A stretch of 64,000 nucleotides of DNA from Larkinella sp049445795 (lineage in GTDB: Bacteria; Bacteroidota; Bacteroidia; Cytophagales; Spirosomataceae), in the NCBI RefSeq assembly GCF_049445795.1, contig NZ_JBMSDT010000007.1, forward strand, positions 310,001 to 374,000, read 5' to 3'. The notes under the pieces were generated by a model, which ran no database searches, was not told where the DNA came from, and saw only the letters and a program-made list of their open reading frames with translations. The position numbers were made by a program, and so were the translations under genes. Of the stretch, positions 8,659 through 16,647 are shown piece after piece. Every line of letters starts with the position of its first letter. Positions within the stretch are counted from its first letter, which is position 1.

Positions 8659-8667
8659 TTGAACGCG

Positions 8668-8823
8668 TTACTTAGCAGCTTTCTTGAACGATTCCCAATT
8701 AGCGTTTGCCAGCATGGTTTCAACCAGCCGGACTTTCGCGGCTACAGCTTCCTCCTCCGTTTTATAAAAACCGGCTTCTGCTGGTTTGGGAGTTGATTTA
8801 ACAGGCTTTTTGGCAGTCTTCAT
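8668..8823 (-). CDS. Small basic 51-aa protein, unknown
   Basis: A short ORF with ATG at 8823-8821 and TAA at 8670-8668, encoding 51 residues. The N-terminus is Lys/Pro-rich (MKTAKKPVKSTPKPAEAG) and the rest is a charged amphipathic helix (YKTEEEAVAAKVRLVETM, then NWESFKKAAK). It looks like a real small protein because codon use is normal and it fits exactly between the inverted repeat and the upstream gap. The Lys-Pro tail suggests nucleic-acid binding; that is a guess. Confidence 0.5.
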   Translation of the reverse strand: MKTAKKPVKSTPKPAEAGFYKTEEEAVAAKVRLVETMLANANWESFKKAAK

Positions 8824-9054
8824 AGTCAATACTAGCTTTTCCTGGCTGAAATAGCAAATCCTTCATATTCCTTCCCAAACTCAAACTTTTCGAAATCCCC
8901 ATTCGTAAATCCTTGTATGGCAAACAAGTGATTCACTTTAAAAATTTCTTTGCTTATAGCAATTTGATACGGGTTATCCATTATTTATGTTACAGCGGTG
9001 GGAACTCAGCACAAATGTATGTGTTTGTACATATTCAACAAGTGGTAAAATCCA

Positions 9055-9246
9055 ATGGACGAATTACACTTACACGATCTGGTTGCCCTAACCGCTCCCC
9101 TGCCGGAACACAAGATGCGCCGGGGCGAAATCGGCGTTATCGTGGATAAAGGAACACACTCAAAAGAAATTGCGTTTATTTCAGTAATTTGCATCAATCA
9201 TCCAGCATTAATACGCATCCCGTATGACGCACACCATCACGATTGA
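9055..9246 (+). pseudogene. DUF4926-like protein, apparently truncated
   Basis: The first ~35 residues (DLVALTAPLPEHKMRRGEIG, then VIVDKG) match the start of DUF4926 proteins, small proteins often found beside toxin-like genes. In intact members the segment after 'G.VGTVV' continues with a Y-E-V-E-F strand and ends in a leucine-rich turn; here it runs into unrelated residues and stops after 63 aa. Neither other frame restores the family pattern. The end overlaps the next start by 23 nt, so the 3' half has probably been lost or replaced. It may still be translated. Confidence 0.45.
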
Positions 9247-9466
9247 AACCCTTAACGACCAGGACTTTACGCTACTTAAAGGGCTGGCTCAGCGTTTGGG
9301 ACTTCGCATCAAAGAGACGCACACGGAAACCGAATTGAGTGAAGCGGAAGAGTTACGGTTACTGGATCGTGTGGCTGGCGGTTGGCAAAGTGACGAATCC
9401 GGCGATGAGCTGGCCACTATGCTTCAAAACGCCCGATCCTTTCGCGAGCGCGATGTGCAACTATGA
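9224..9466 (+). CDS. VapB-like antitoxin (partner of the VapC below)
   Basis: An 80-residue protein (start MTHTITIETLNDQDFTLLKG) directly upstream of a PIN-domain toxin and overlapping it by 4 nt (ATGA). The N-terminus could form a short DNA-binding strand-helix-helix, and the C-terminal region (SDESGDELATMLQNARSFRERDV) has the disordered, acidic character of toxin-wrapping antitoxin tails. Assignment rests mainly on context; no diagnostic AbrB or RHH motif is certain. It would neutralise VapC and autoregulate the operon. Confidence 0.7.
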   Translation: MTHTITIETLNDQDFTLLKGLAQRLGLRIKETHTETELSEAEELRLLDRVAGGWQSDESGDELATMLQNARSFRERDVQL

Positions 9467-9876
9467 ACCGTTATTTGCTCGACACCAACATTTGCGTCCA
9501 TCTCATAAAAGACGAATTTAGCATTAAGCAGAAAATTGCGCAGATTGGTACAAAATCGTGTTTATTATCGGAGATTACCCTTGCTGAATTGCTATTTGGC
9601 GTAGAAAATAGTGCACCGGATCGGCGACAGAAAAACCGGCAAAATGTTGAAAATCTCCAAACTCTTTTTCAGGGACGCATCCTCCTCATTGGTGAAGCAC
9701 TGCCTGAATATGCCCGACAAAAAGCTGCTCTAAGACAAAAAGGCCGAACGATTGATGACTTCGATTTACTGATTGGATCAACAGCCATCGTATACGGGCT
9801 GACATTAGTGACCCGAAATACAAGGCATTTTGCGGATTTGGCCGGTATTAAACTGGAGAATTGGATTGATGCTTGA
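9463..9876 (+). CDS. vapC: VapC-like PIN-domain toxin RNase
   Basis: A 137-residue PIN-domain protein. It begins with 'YLLDTNICVHLIK' (first acidic residue D7), has 'SEITLAELLFGVE' (the conserved Glu), 'RTIDDFDLLIGSTAIVYGLTLVTRNTRHF' (the D-x-x-I and TrN motifs) and ends 'LENWI', exactly the VapC layout and length. PIN toxins are Mg2+-dependent RNases, typically cutting initiator tRNA or rRNA. It shares an ATGA overlap with the antitoxin gene, so the two are translationally coupled. The symbol is used in the family sense. Confidence 0.9.
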   Translation: MNRYLLDTNICVHLIKDEFSIKQKIAQIGTKSCLLSEITLAELLFGVENSAPDRRQKNRQNVENLQTLFQGRILLIGEALPEYARQKAALRQKGRTIDDFDLLIGSTAIVYGLTLVTRNTRHFADLAGIKLENWIDA

Positions 9877-9906
9877 TGAAGGTTTATTTGCAGGCGAATT
9901 GATTCT

Positions 9907-10176
9907 CTACGCCGATTTTTTCTGCCATTGGTTCAAGGCGTTTCGCTTTTCTTCAACATCGTTCAGTTCCGCGTCAATCATTGGCGGGACTTTCAGCAGT
10001 AATTTTTGCAATTCGGTTAAATCGCCTTCCAATGCCGGTGACGGTTCCTCAACCGGCAGCAGAATCATTTCGATGGTTTCGGCCTCAACGTCTTCAGGCA
10101 GTTCAACGGTTATGGTGTTCCGCCCTTGCTGTTGGATGATTTTTCGTATGGCGTTCATCATTTTTGTAATTTTCAT
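9907..10176 (-). CDS. Small antitoxin-like protein, unknown
   Basis: An 89-residue protein (or 84 if MMNAIRK is the start). The first part has a short strand-type segment, 'RNTITVELPEDVEAETIEMILLPVEE', as seen in many small Bacteroidota proteins encoded beside PIN or RelE toxins; the rest is a charged helix ending 'EEKRNALNQWQKKSA'. It is convergent with vapC (30 nt apart) and has no toxin partner on its own strand. It may be an orphan antitoxin. Confidence 0.5.
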   Translation of the reverse strand: MKITKMMNAIRKIIQQQGRNTITVELPEDVEAETIEMILLPVEEPSPALEGDLTELQKLLLKVPPMIDAELNDVEEKRNALNQWQKKSA

Positions 10177-10294
10177 ATTTTTATTTCCATTTATAAAAGT
10201 TTTTTCAGAAGGCCAAATAAATATCTATGAATACGCTTGCAATGGTCTTGCACCCTAGATATATTTGACTATATCATTGAAGCAAGTCCAAGTC

Positions 10295-11026
10295 ATGGTA
10301 GATTCAACCAACAATTCTACTAAACTTCCTGAAGGTATTGAACAAGATTTCTTCAAATTCTATGAAGAAAAGATACATCATATCAAAAAGGAAATTGCAG
10401 AAATGGATAAGAACATTGAGCAAATGACGCAAGAGCGCAAGAAAAAAGGCCTTGCTCTTGAGTATTATGAGAATTTGAGTCTAACACATACTTTGCCTAC
10501 AGTACAACTTAATAAATTTGAAGTAAAAGTAAGCAGTTCTAATATTGTTGAGATTCTAACCGATAAGTCAGTTTATAATCCTGAATGGACTCATGCAGAG
10601 AAGATTAAGTTCATTACAAATCAACCAGGAGCATCTATTTTTCGTGTACCTCAGATTGTTGAGGAAATTAAAAAAATAGATTTAAATTGGAAGGATGTTA
10701 GCTACAAGACAATATATGAGAAAATAGCACCGACCGTTTCACGAATGGTTGTAAGAGGAGATATACTTAAAGTACGTTCTCTGAAAAACGAGATTGATTT
10801 TGGTTTTGTAAATAAAACTCGATTCGATGAGAACTTGCAGGTAAAGCCAGAATATACAGAGGCATTGAAAGATTATGAAGTAATTGTCTCTGAAAAGAAA
10901 TTGCCACCTGCTCCTACAGGTGGCAATGTTGAATCCAAAACTGATGGAGAAAAACCGTTAGCAGATGCGGCTGAAGAGTTAAACGGTCAAGCATTCAACC
11001 ACTCAGGCTTTTCTAACTCCAATTAA
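10295..11026 (+). CDS. Unknown AT-rich, coiled-coil containing protein
   Basis: From the ATG at 10295 this is a 243-residue soluble protein. Residues about 15-55 form a coiled coil (FYEEKIHHIKKEIAEMDKNI and onward); residues about 95-165 (WTHAEKIKFITNQPGASIFR, then VPQIVEEIKKIDLNW) resemble a winged-helix-like domain; the tail is low complexity. No family was recognised. Base composition is strikingly AT-rich (roughly one third GC by eye) compared with the rest of the window, and codon use follows, which points to recent transfer. A TTG 30 nt upstream is an alternative start. It ends just before a hairpin terminator. Confidence 0.7.
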   Translation: MVDSTNNSTKLPEGIEQDFFKFYEEKIHHIKKEIAEMDKNIEQMTQERKKKGLALEYYENLSLTHTLPTVQLNKFEVKVSSSNIVEILTDKSVYNPEWTHAEKIKFITNQPGASIFRVPQIVEEIKKIDLNWKDVSYKTIYEKIAPTVSRMVVRGDILKVRSLKNEIDFGFVNKTRFDENLQVKPEYTEALKDYEVIVSEKKLPPAPTGGNVESKTDGEKPLADAAEELNGQAFNHSGFSNSN

Positions 11027-11064
11027 GTTGGATTCAGTAGTACTGTGGTGACAGCGCATTCACC

Positions 11065-11107
11065 AAAAGGGAGCGAAAGCATTTCATTATGCCGTAGCTC
11101 CTTTTTT
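11065..11107 (+). terminator. Intrinsic terminator after the AT-rich gene
   Basis: The arm AAAAGGGAGC (11065-11074) pairs with GCTCCTTTTT (11097-11106), with one G-U pair and a 22-nt loop. The last arm runs into a T6 tract. Confidence 0.65.
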
Positions 11108-11457
11108 CATTTACAATAATAATATCTAATCATTAGCTTTCCAAATCTCTTTTTCTTCACTATCTTATTGTATGCCTTGACAGTACTATCTTATCGTCTC
11201 TTCTTGGAAGCCTTAATAGTATTATCCAGCCAATCTTTTCTTACATATCTTTTGCTTTCTTACTCTTTGAACTAAAGTAACACTCCCAGTGCTCATCTAA
11301 TGATCCGTCTATTTGATGTACTTGATCTTGTCTATTACATGACCTCTTTTACGACACTTACCTAATCTTGTATTCCTTTCATCTTCTTGCATGTTACTAC
11401 AATCTATATTAATTATCTAATTTACTTTTATTATGACTCATCCTGTCCTAAAGCAAT
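11108..11457. other. AT-rich intergenic stretch, no gene seen
   Basis: About 350 bases of the same low GC as the preceding gene, with repeated short words such as ATCTTATTG and CTATCTTAT. No ORF of useful length, RNA gene or promoter was convincing. It looks like the distal part of a transferred segment. Confidence 0.5.
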
Positions 11458-11485
11458 AGTGCCACGGCTGCAAGGCCGTGGCACT
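11458..11485. repeat. REP-like hairpin, family D copy 1
   Basis: An 11-bp perfect stem (11458-11468 with 11475-11485) with a 6-nt loop. It is followed by GAAAC, a context shared with the small hairpin near 53597-53615. It lies 28 nt from the end of nrdA and marks the boundary between AT-rich and normal DNA. Confidence 0.75.
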
Positions 11486-11513
11486 GAAACAAAGTCAATA
11501 TATTATCTTCCTA

Positions 11514-13973
11514 TCAACTCCCGCAAGCCTCGCAATCATCCTTGTTGTCAATCGAACACACCATCGCGGCATAGGCGGCTTCGGCTTCGCTGACTTGTAC
11601 GGGGTGGGCGGCTGCTCCCTCCTGGGCGAACTTCTCGTAGTTGAGCGGTTTTTCCATTGTTTCAACCAGCACCGGCTCCAGTTGCGCGTCGGCCTGTTTT
11701 TCCACCGTGAACTTGACGGCGTCGGCAGCGGCTTTCGTGCGGAGGTAGTACATGCCGGTTTTCAGGCCGCGCTTCCAGGCGTGGAAGTGCATCGAGGTCA
11801 GCTTGCCAAAGTTGGCGTCCACCATGTGGATATTCAGCGACTGCGACTGGCAGATGTACGCGCCCCGGTCGGCGGCCATGTCGATGACGGTTTTCTGCTT
11901 GATCTCCCAAACCGTCTTGTACAGATCCTTGATGTTCTGCGGAATTCCCGGAATGTTCTGCACCGAGCCGTTGGCGGCAATGAGCATGTTTTTCATCCGG
12001 TCGTTCCACATGCCGAGCTTCACGAGGTCTTTCAGCAGGTATTTGTTCACGACCACAAACTCGCCCGACAACACGCGCCGGACGTAGATGTTCGACGTAA
12101 ACGGCTCGAAACACTCGTTGTTGCCCAGAATCTGGCTGGTCGACGCGGTCGGCATCGGGGCCAGCAGCAGCGAGTTCCGAACGCCGTGCTGCACCACTTC
12201 TTTCCGCAGCGACTCCCAATCCCAGCGGCCCGACTCCGGTTTCACACCCCACATATCGAACTGGAAGATGCCCTGCGAAATCGGCGAGCCTTTCCAGGTT
12301 TCGTACGGGCCGTACTGCTTGGCCTGTTCCATCGACGCCGTCATGGCGGCAAAGTAGATGGTCTCGAAAATATCCTTGTTCAACTGCTTCGCTTCGTCCG
12401 ATTCGAACGGCATCCGGAGCATGATGAACGCATCAGCCAACCCCTGAACGCCCAGACCAATCGGCCGGTGGCGCATGTTCGACCGACGGGCTTCTTCCAC
12501 CGGGTAGTAGTTGATGTCGATGATTTTGTTCAGGTTGCGGGTTGCAACCTTCGTGATGTCGTACAGTTTCTGGTGATCGAACCGCATGATGCCGTCGGCG
12601 CCCCGGGTTACAAACTTCGGCAGAGCAATCGACGCCAGGTTACAAACCGCCACTTCGTCGGCCGAAGTGTACTCGATGATTTCCGTGCACAGGTTCGACG
12701 ACTTGATCGTACCCAGGTTTTTCTGGTTCGATTTCGAGTTGGCCGCATCCTTAAAGAGCATGTACGGCGTACCGGTTTCGGTCTGCGATTCCAGAATTTC
12801 GTACCACAGATCCTGCGCCTTCACCTGACGCCGGAACCGGCCTTCGCGCTCGTATTGCTCATACAGTTCGACAAATGCTTCGCCGTGCGTATCGGCCAGA
12901 CCCGGGCACTCGTGCGGACACATCAGCGACCAGACGTCGTTGTCTTCCACCCGCTTCATGAACAGATCCGGCACCCAGAGGGCGTAGAACAGGTCACGGG
13001 CGCGGAGTTCTTCCTTGCCGTGGTTTTTCTTCAGTTGCAGGAAATCAAAAATGTCAGCGTGCCAGGGTTCCAGGTACACTGCAAACGACCCTTTGCGCTT
13101 GCCTCCGCCCTGATCGACGTAGCGGGCCGTGTCGTTGAACACCCGCAGCATCGGGATGATCCCGTTCGAGGTGCCGTTCGTGCCCTTAATATACGTTCCG
13201 GTCGCGCGGATGTTGTGAATGCTCAGACCAATTCCGCCCGCCGACTGCGAAATCTTGGCGGTTTGTTTCAGCGTGTCGTAAATGCCCTCGATGCTGTCGT
13301 CTTTCATCGTCAGCAGGAAGCAGCTCGACATCTGCGGTTTGGGCGTTCCGGCGTTGAACAGCGTCGGCGTTGCGTGCGTAAACCACTTCTCCGACAGCAG
13401 GTTATACGTTTCAACGGCGGCTTCCACGTCGTTCATGTGAATCCCGACAGCCACGCGCATCAGCATGTGCTGCGGACGTTCGGCAATTTTGCCATCCATC
13501 TTCAGCAAATACGATTTTTCGAGCGTTTTGTACCCGAAATAGTCGTAACCGTAATCGCGGTCATAAATGATGGTGGAGTCGAGCAGGGCGGCATTTTTCC
13601 GAACTACATCGTAGACTTCCTTCGAAATCAAGGCGGCATTTTCACCGGTTTTGGGGTCGACGTAATTGTACAGCCGTTTGATCGTTCCCGAAAACGACTT
13701 GTTCGTCTCCTTGTGCAGGTTGGAGATGGCCATCCGGGCCGCCAGAATCGCATAATCTGGGTGCCGAGTCGTCATCGAAGCAGCCGTTTCGGCGGCCAGG
13801 TTGTCAAGTTCGGTGGTTTTCACCCCGTCGTAAATCCCGTTGACCACTTTCATCGAGACTTCGATCGGTTGTACATAGGCGGGGTCTAAACCGTAGCACA
13901 GTTTTTCAATCCGTGCCGTGATCTTGTCGAGTTTGACCGATTCCCTGCGGCCGTCGCGCTTGATTACGTACAT
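11514..13973 (-). CDS. nrdA: Class I ribonucleoside-diphosphate reductase, alpha subunit
   Basis: An 819-residue protein that reduces ribonucleotides to deoxyribonucleotides. The N-terminus (residues about 1-95) is an ATP-cone allosteric domain beginning 'YVIKRDGRRESVKLDKITAR'. The catalytic barrel has C218 in 'MSSCFLL' and the radical cysteine C429 with N427 and E431 in 'NLCTEI', and the C-terminal thioredoxin-dependent pair is in 'DDCEACGS'. The length and motifs are those of class Ia/b NrdA. It needs a NrdB beta subunit, which is not in this window. There is a 505-nt gap upstream with no clear NrdR boxes. A long plus-strand ORF over almost the whole gene is a GC-skew shadow. Confidence 0.97.
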   Translation of the reverse strand: MYVIKRDGRRESVKLDKITARIEKLCYGLDPAYVQPIEVSMKVVNGIYDGVKTTELDNLAAETAASMTTRHPDYAILAARMAISNLHKETNKSFSGTIKRLYNYVDPKTGENAALISKEVYDVVRKNAALLDSTIIYDRDYGYDYFGYKTLEKSYLLKMDGKIAERPQHMLMRVAVGIHMNDVEAAVETYNLLSEKWFTHATPTLFNAGTPKPQMSSCFLLTMKDDSIEGIYDTLKQTAKISQSAGGIGLSIHNIRATGTYIKGTNGTSNGIIPMLRVFNDTARYVDQGGGKRKGSFAVYLEPWHADIFDFLQLKKNHGKEELRARDLFYALWVPDLFMKRVEDNDVWSLMCPHECPGLADTHGEAFVELYEQYEREGRFRRQVKAQDLWYEILESQTETGTPYMLFKDAANSKSNQKNLGTIKSSNLCTEIIEYTSADEVAVCNLASIALPKFVTRGADGIMRFDHQKLYDITKVATRNLNKIIDINYYPVEEARRSNMRHRPIGLGVQGLADAFIMLRMPFESDEAKQLNKDIFETIYFAAMTASMEQAKQYGPYETWKGSPISQGIFQFDMWGVKPESGRWDWESLRKEVVQHGVRNSLLLAPMPTASTSQILGNNECFEPFTSNIYVRRVLSGEFVVVNKYLLKDLVKLGMWNDRMKNMLIAANGSVQNIPGIPQNIKDLYKTVWEIKQKTVIDMAADRGAYICQSQSLNIHMVDANFGKLTSMHFHAWKRGLKTGMYYLRTKAAADAVKFTVEKQADAQLEPVLVETMEKPLNYEKFAQEGAAAHPVQVSEAEAAYAAMVCSIDNKDDCEACGS

Positions 13974-14351
13974 AGTATGATTTGGGATGATATTGTAGAT
14001 GTATGAAATGGTATGTAATTGACTCGGATTCGATTCTTAAAGGTACTATGCACTAGTACAACAAAGCAAAGCAGAAAATTCGCACCGGCTCCGTTAACTT
14101 GGAAATATTAAAACCGGGGGGCGTGTTAAGAAACTGTTAAGACCTTACTCAGAATTACTTACCGAAACCCTACCGGAAAAAAGGTCTAAAAAAGTTGATA
14201 GGGTTTATTTTCCTTTATTTAGCGAACGGTTTTTCCCTACCGGTAAAACACTGATTGTTACCGAATTGTTGGTCAAATTGCCGAAAAAACCCTAAAAATT
14301 CAACCTACAGTAACATACTTTTTTTGATCGCAACAAAAGCAGGCAAAGCGG
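13974..14351. other. Divergent intergenic region upstream of nrdA
   Basis: No gene was found. The region holds poly-A/T runs and a repeated CCTACCGG word (about 14169 and 14236). Promoters for nrdA (leftward) must lie here, but no TAnnTTTG box was found on the minus strand and no pair of NrdR boxes is visible. Confidence 0.4.
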
Positions 14352-14382
14352 TTGGAAACCAACGGGAAAGTCTTTACCTTTG
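14352..14382 (+). promoter_or_regulatory. Bacteroidota-type promoter for rpmE2
   Basis: TTG (14352-14354), a 20-nt spacer, and TACCTTTG (14375-14382), a full match to the TTG/TAnnTTTG pattern. It implies a 5' leader of about 90 nt before the ATG at 14479, long enough for leader control of ribosomal protein synthesis. Confidence 0.7.
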
Positions 14383-14478
14383 CAGTCCTTAAATCCATCC
14401 GACCCGCAAAACCGGTCGGTGGCCCGATATTCAGAACTGAGTTGTTCAACCGAGTTTTATTGTACCATTTATATTGTC

Positions 14479-14721
14479 ATGAAAAAAGGCATCCATCCAG
14501 AGTACCGGGAAGTCGTATTCTGGGATCTGACCAGCGATCACAAGTTCCTGAGCCGTTCGACGGTTCAAACGAAAGAAACCATTGAGTTTGAAGGCAACAC
14601 CTACCCGGTGGTTAAAGTCGAGGTAAGCTCCGAATCACACCCGTTCTACACCGGCAAGAACGTTCTGCTCGATACGACGGGTCGTGTGGATAAATTCCTG
14701 AAGCGGTACGGCAAGAAATAA
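14479..14721 (+). CDS. rpmE2: 50S ribosomal protein L31 type B
   Basis: An 80-residue protein beginning MKKGIHPEYREVVFWDLTSD, with 'SRSTVQTKETIEFEGNTYPV' and 'SSESHPFYTGKN', diagnostic of L31 type B. It lacks the CxxC zinc pair of the type A form, as expected for the zinc-independent paralogue. The frame is open further upstream, but the ATG at 14479 gives the conserved N-terminus. A full promoter and an intrinsic terminator frame it as a single-gene unit. Confidence 0.96.
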   Translation: MKKGIHPEYREVVFWDLTSDHKFLSRSTVQTKETIEFEGNTYPVVKVEVSSESHPFYTGKNVLLDTTGRVDKFLKRYGKK

Positions 14722-14738
14722 GTCGTCCGGTTTACACG

Positions 14739-14777
14739 AAAAAACTCCGCTTGGAAGCATCCGGGCGGAGTTTTTTT
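14739..14777 (+). terminator. Intrinsic terminator of rpmE2
   Basis: AAAAAACTCCGC (14739-14750) pairs with GCGGAGTTTTTT (14765-14776), a 12-bp stem with a 14-nt loop and a T7 end. It starts 17 nt after the stop codon. Confidence 0.9.
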
Positions 14778-14863
14778 AGTTTTACACCAGACAAAAGACA
14801 CGGGTAGACAGGCGAATCGCTGGCATCCAGTATCAAGTATCCAGCATCCCGTATCTTTGGTCC

Positions 14864-15187
14864 TCACCAGCCCGTCGCTTCCTGCAATTGCTCGGTCAGG
14901 TGCCGGATCAGGTCGTGGGCTTCCAGCAGGCCATTGTGCCGCCAGATTTCGGTGCCCTGCCGGAGCAGAATAAACGAGGGAAGCTGCTGCACCCCAAAGC
15001 TGCGCACCACTTCCGGATGCACCCCCTGCTCAACGCGGGTGATTCGAATGAAATCGCCCAGTTCGCTGTTTACCTGTGCCAATAATTGATTGATCAGGGT
15101 CTGCTGCGGTAACGAGACAGGCACGAATACCAGCAAAACCGCGGTTTTGGCAGGGACAAAAAGGGGCCGAAAAAAAGTCGTTTCCAT
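14864..15187 (-). CDS. Thioredoxin-fold protein without CXXC
   Basis: A 107-residue single-domain thioredoxin-like protein. The fold is recognisable from 'AVLLVFVPVS' (the strand before the active site), 'FIRITRVEQGVHPEVVRSFGVQQLPSFILLRQGTEIWRHNG' (split here by the cis-proline motif LPSFIL) and a closing amphipathic helix. At the position where WCGPC should follow the first strand there is 'VSLPQQT', so no redox cysteines exist and the protein has no cysteine at all. It probably acts as a binding or chaperone module like YbbN. It has no signal peptide. Confidence 0.75.
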   Translation of the reverse strand: METTFFRPLFVPAKTAVLLVFVPVSLPQQTLINQLLAQVNSELGDFIRITRVEQGVHPEVVRSFGVQQLPSFILLRQGTEIWRHNGLLEAHDLIRHLTEQLQEATGW

Positions 15188-15429
15188 ACAAAGCGTTCAC
15201 ATTTGCGGTAGCTGGTTTGTCGGTTTTCTGAAAACCGTAAACAGTCTACCGACGGGCTTCCCCGCAGCAATCCTCTTCTTCTCGTAAAATTGCCGCTTTT
15301 CAGGCACTGCTTCCATGAGATTGATTGGTTCAAAAACTGACATTCGTCAGCCGTTACCTCTTTTTTTGCCTTTATCTTGCAGCCAATCACCAGATACTTT
15401 TTTCTTTGCAGTTCACCGGACACCAACCC

Positions 15430-16647
15430 ATGTTTACCGACCTGTTTTCGGCCGTCTTTGCCAATGCCACCATCGGCATTATCCTTTCTGACAGCCGCGG
15501 ACGGATGCTTTCGGTCAGCCGGTTTGCGCTGAGTCAGTTTGGGTATACGGAAGCTGAAATGGTCGGACAAACCATCGAACTGCTCGTGCCAGACTCCATC
15601 GCTCCGCTTCATAAAAGCCTTCGCATGTCGTTCAACGCCAATCCGGAAGTCCGGCACATGGGCCACGGGCGCGACCTGCGCGCCAAACGAAAAGACGGTT
15701 CGACGTTTCCGGCCGAAATCAGTCTGAGCTATTTTTACCAGAACGACGAGTTGTATGTGGTGGCTTACATCATCGACATTACATACAAAAAAGAAGCCGA
15801 GCAGGCGCTGATCGAACAGAAAAGCCGCATTGAGCAGCTCAACGCCGAACTGGAGCAGAAAGTAGCCGACCGGACCAACGCGCTGATGGTGACGCTGCAC
15901 CAGCTCGAAGTCTCGAAAGACGAGTTGTCCAAAGCCCTGACAACCGAACGCGAACTGGGCGAGCTAAAATCCCGGTTCGTGTCGATGGCCTCGCACGAGT
16001 TCCGGACACCCCTGAGCGCGATTCTGACCTCGGCCGATTTGTTGGGCAAGTACACGACCACCGAGCAACAGGACAAGCGAAACCGCCACATCCAGCGGAT
16101 CAAAGCGTCGGTCAACCACCTGAACGCCATCCTGGAGGAGTTTCTTTCGGTAGGCAAACTGGAGGAAGGAAAAGTAGAAGCGACGTATTCGTTTTTTAGC
16201 CTGAATGAGTTGGTGGAGAGCGTCGTTTCGGATGTGCAAAGCCTGCTGAAAACCGGGCAAACGATCCGGATCGACGGACAGTGTGCGCATGCGGTTTGGC
16301 TCGATGAATCGCTTGTTCGCAAAATACTGGTTAATTTGCTGTCGAATGCCATCAAATACTCCGGAGAATACAAACCCGTCTGGCTGCGTCTTCACTGCGA
16401 CGACGGGCAGGTGCAGATCACCATTCAGGACGAAGGGATTGGTATCTCGGAAGAAGATCAAAAACATTTGTTTGAACGATTTTACCGGGCTAAAAACGCA
16501 ACCACCATCGAAGGCACCGGCCTGGGGCTGCACATTGTGGCGCAATACCTAGCCCTGCTGAATGGCACCATCGACTTCCAAAGTCAACTCAACCACGGAA
16601 CCACCGTTACCCTATCATTCCGTCATGAAAACGATTCTGCTCATTGA
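15430..16647 (+). CDS. Cytoplasmic PAS sensor histidine kinase, FixL-like
   Basis: From the ATG at 15430 this is a 405-residue protein without membrane segments: PAS (about 1-118), coiled coil (120-175), HisKA with H189 in 'SMASHEFRTPLSAIL', and HATPase_c with 'NLLSNAIKYS', 'DEGIGISEED' and 'GTGLGLHIV'. In the PAS domain, H61 and R81 are spaced exactly 20 residues apart and followed by 'KRKDGSTFP', as for the proximal heme His and distal Arg of FixL. Heme and oxygen sensing are therefore plausible but unproven, since many heme-free PAS domains share this motif. The gene overlaps the regulator gene by 23 nt, so they form a pair. A TTG upstream at 15325 would add an unlikely 35-residue leader. 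Confidence 0.92.
   Translation: MFTDLFSAVFANATIGIILSDSRGRMLSVSRFALSQFGYTEAEMVGQTIELLVPDSIAPLHKSLRMSFNANPEVRHMGHGRDLRAKRKDGSTFPAEISLSYFYQNDELYVVAYIIDITYKKEAEQALIEQKSRIEQLNAELEQKVADRTNALMVTLHQLEVSKDELSKALTTERELGELKSRFVSMASHEFRTPLSAILTSADLLGKYTTTEQQDKRNRHIQRIKASVNHLNAILEEFLSVGKLEEGKVEATYSFFSLNELVESVVSDVQSLLKTGQTIRIDGQCAHAVWLDESLVRKILVNLLSNAIKYSGEYKPVWLRLHCDDGQVQITIQDEGIGISEEDQKHLFERFYRAKNATTIEGTGLGLHIVAQYLALLNGTIDFQSQLNHGTTVTLSFRHENDSAH

Noticed and set aside
11478..13889. 803-codon plus-strand ORF over nrdA
   Set aside because: It lies antisense to the clearly conserved nrdA gene and its translation is rich in His/Arg/Val without domain signatures; it is a composition shadow.
13974..14351. NrdR-controlled promoter upstream of nrdA
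   Set aside because: Only a single ACACTGATTGTT-like word is visible, without a second box at helical spacing, so no regulatory site is claimed.
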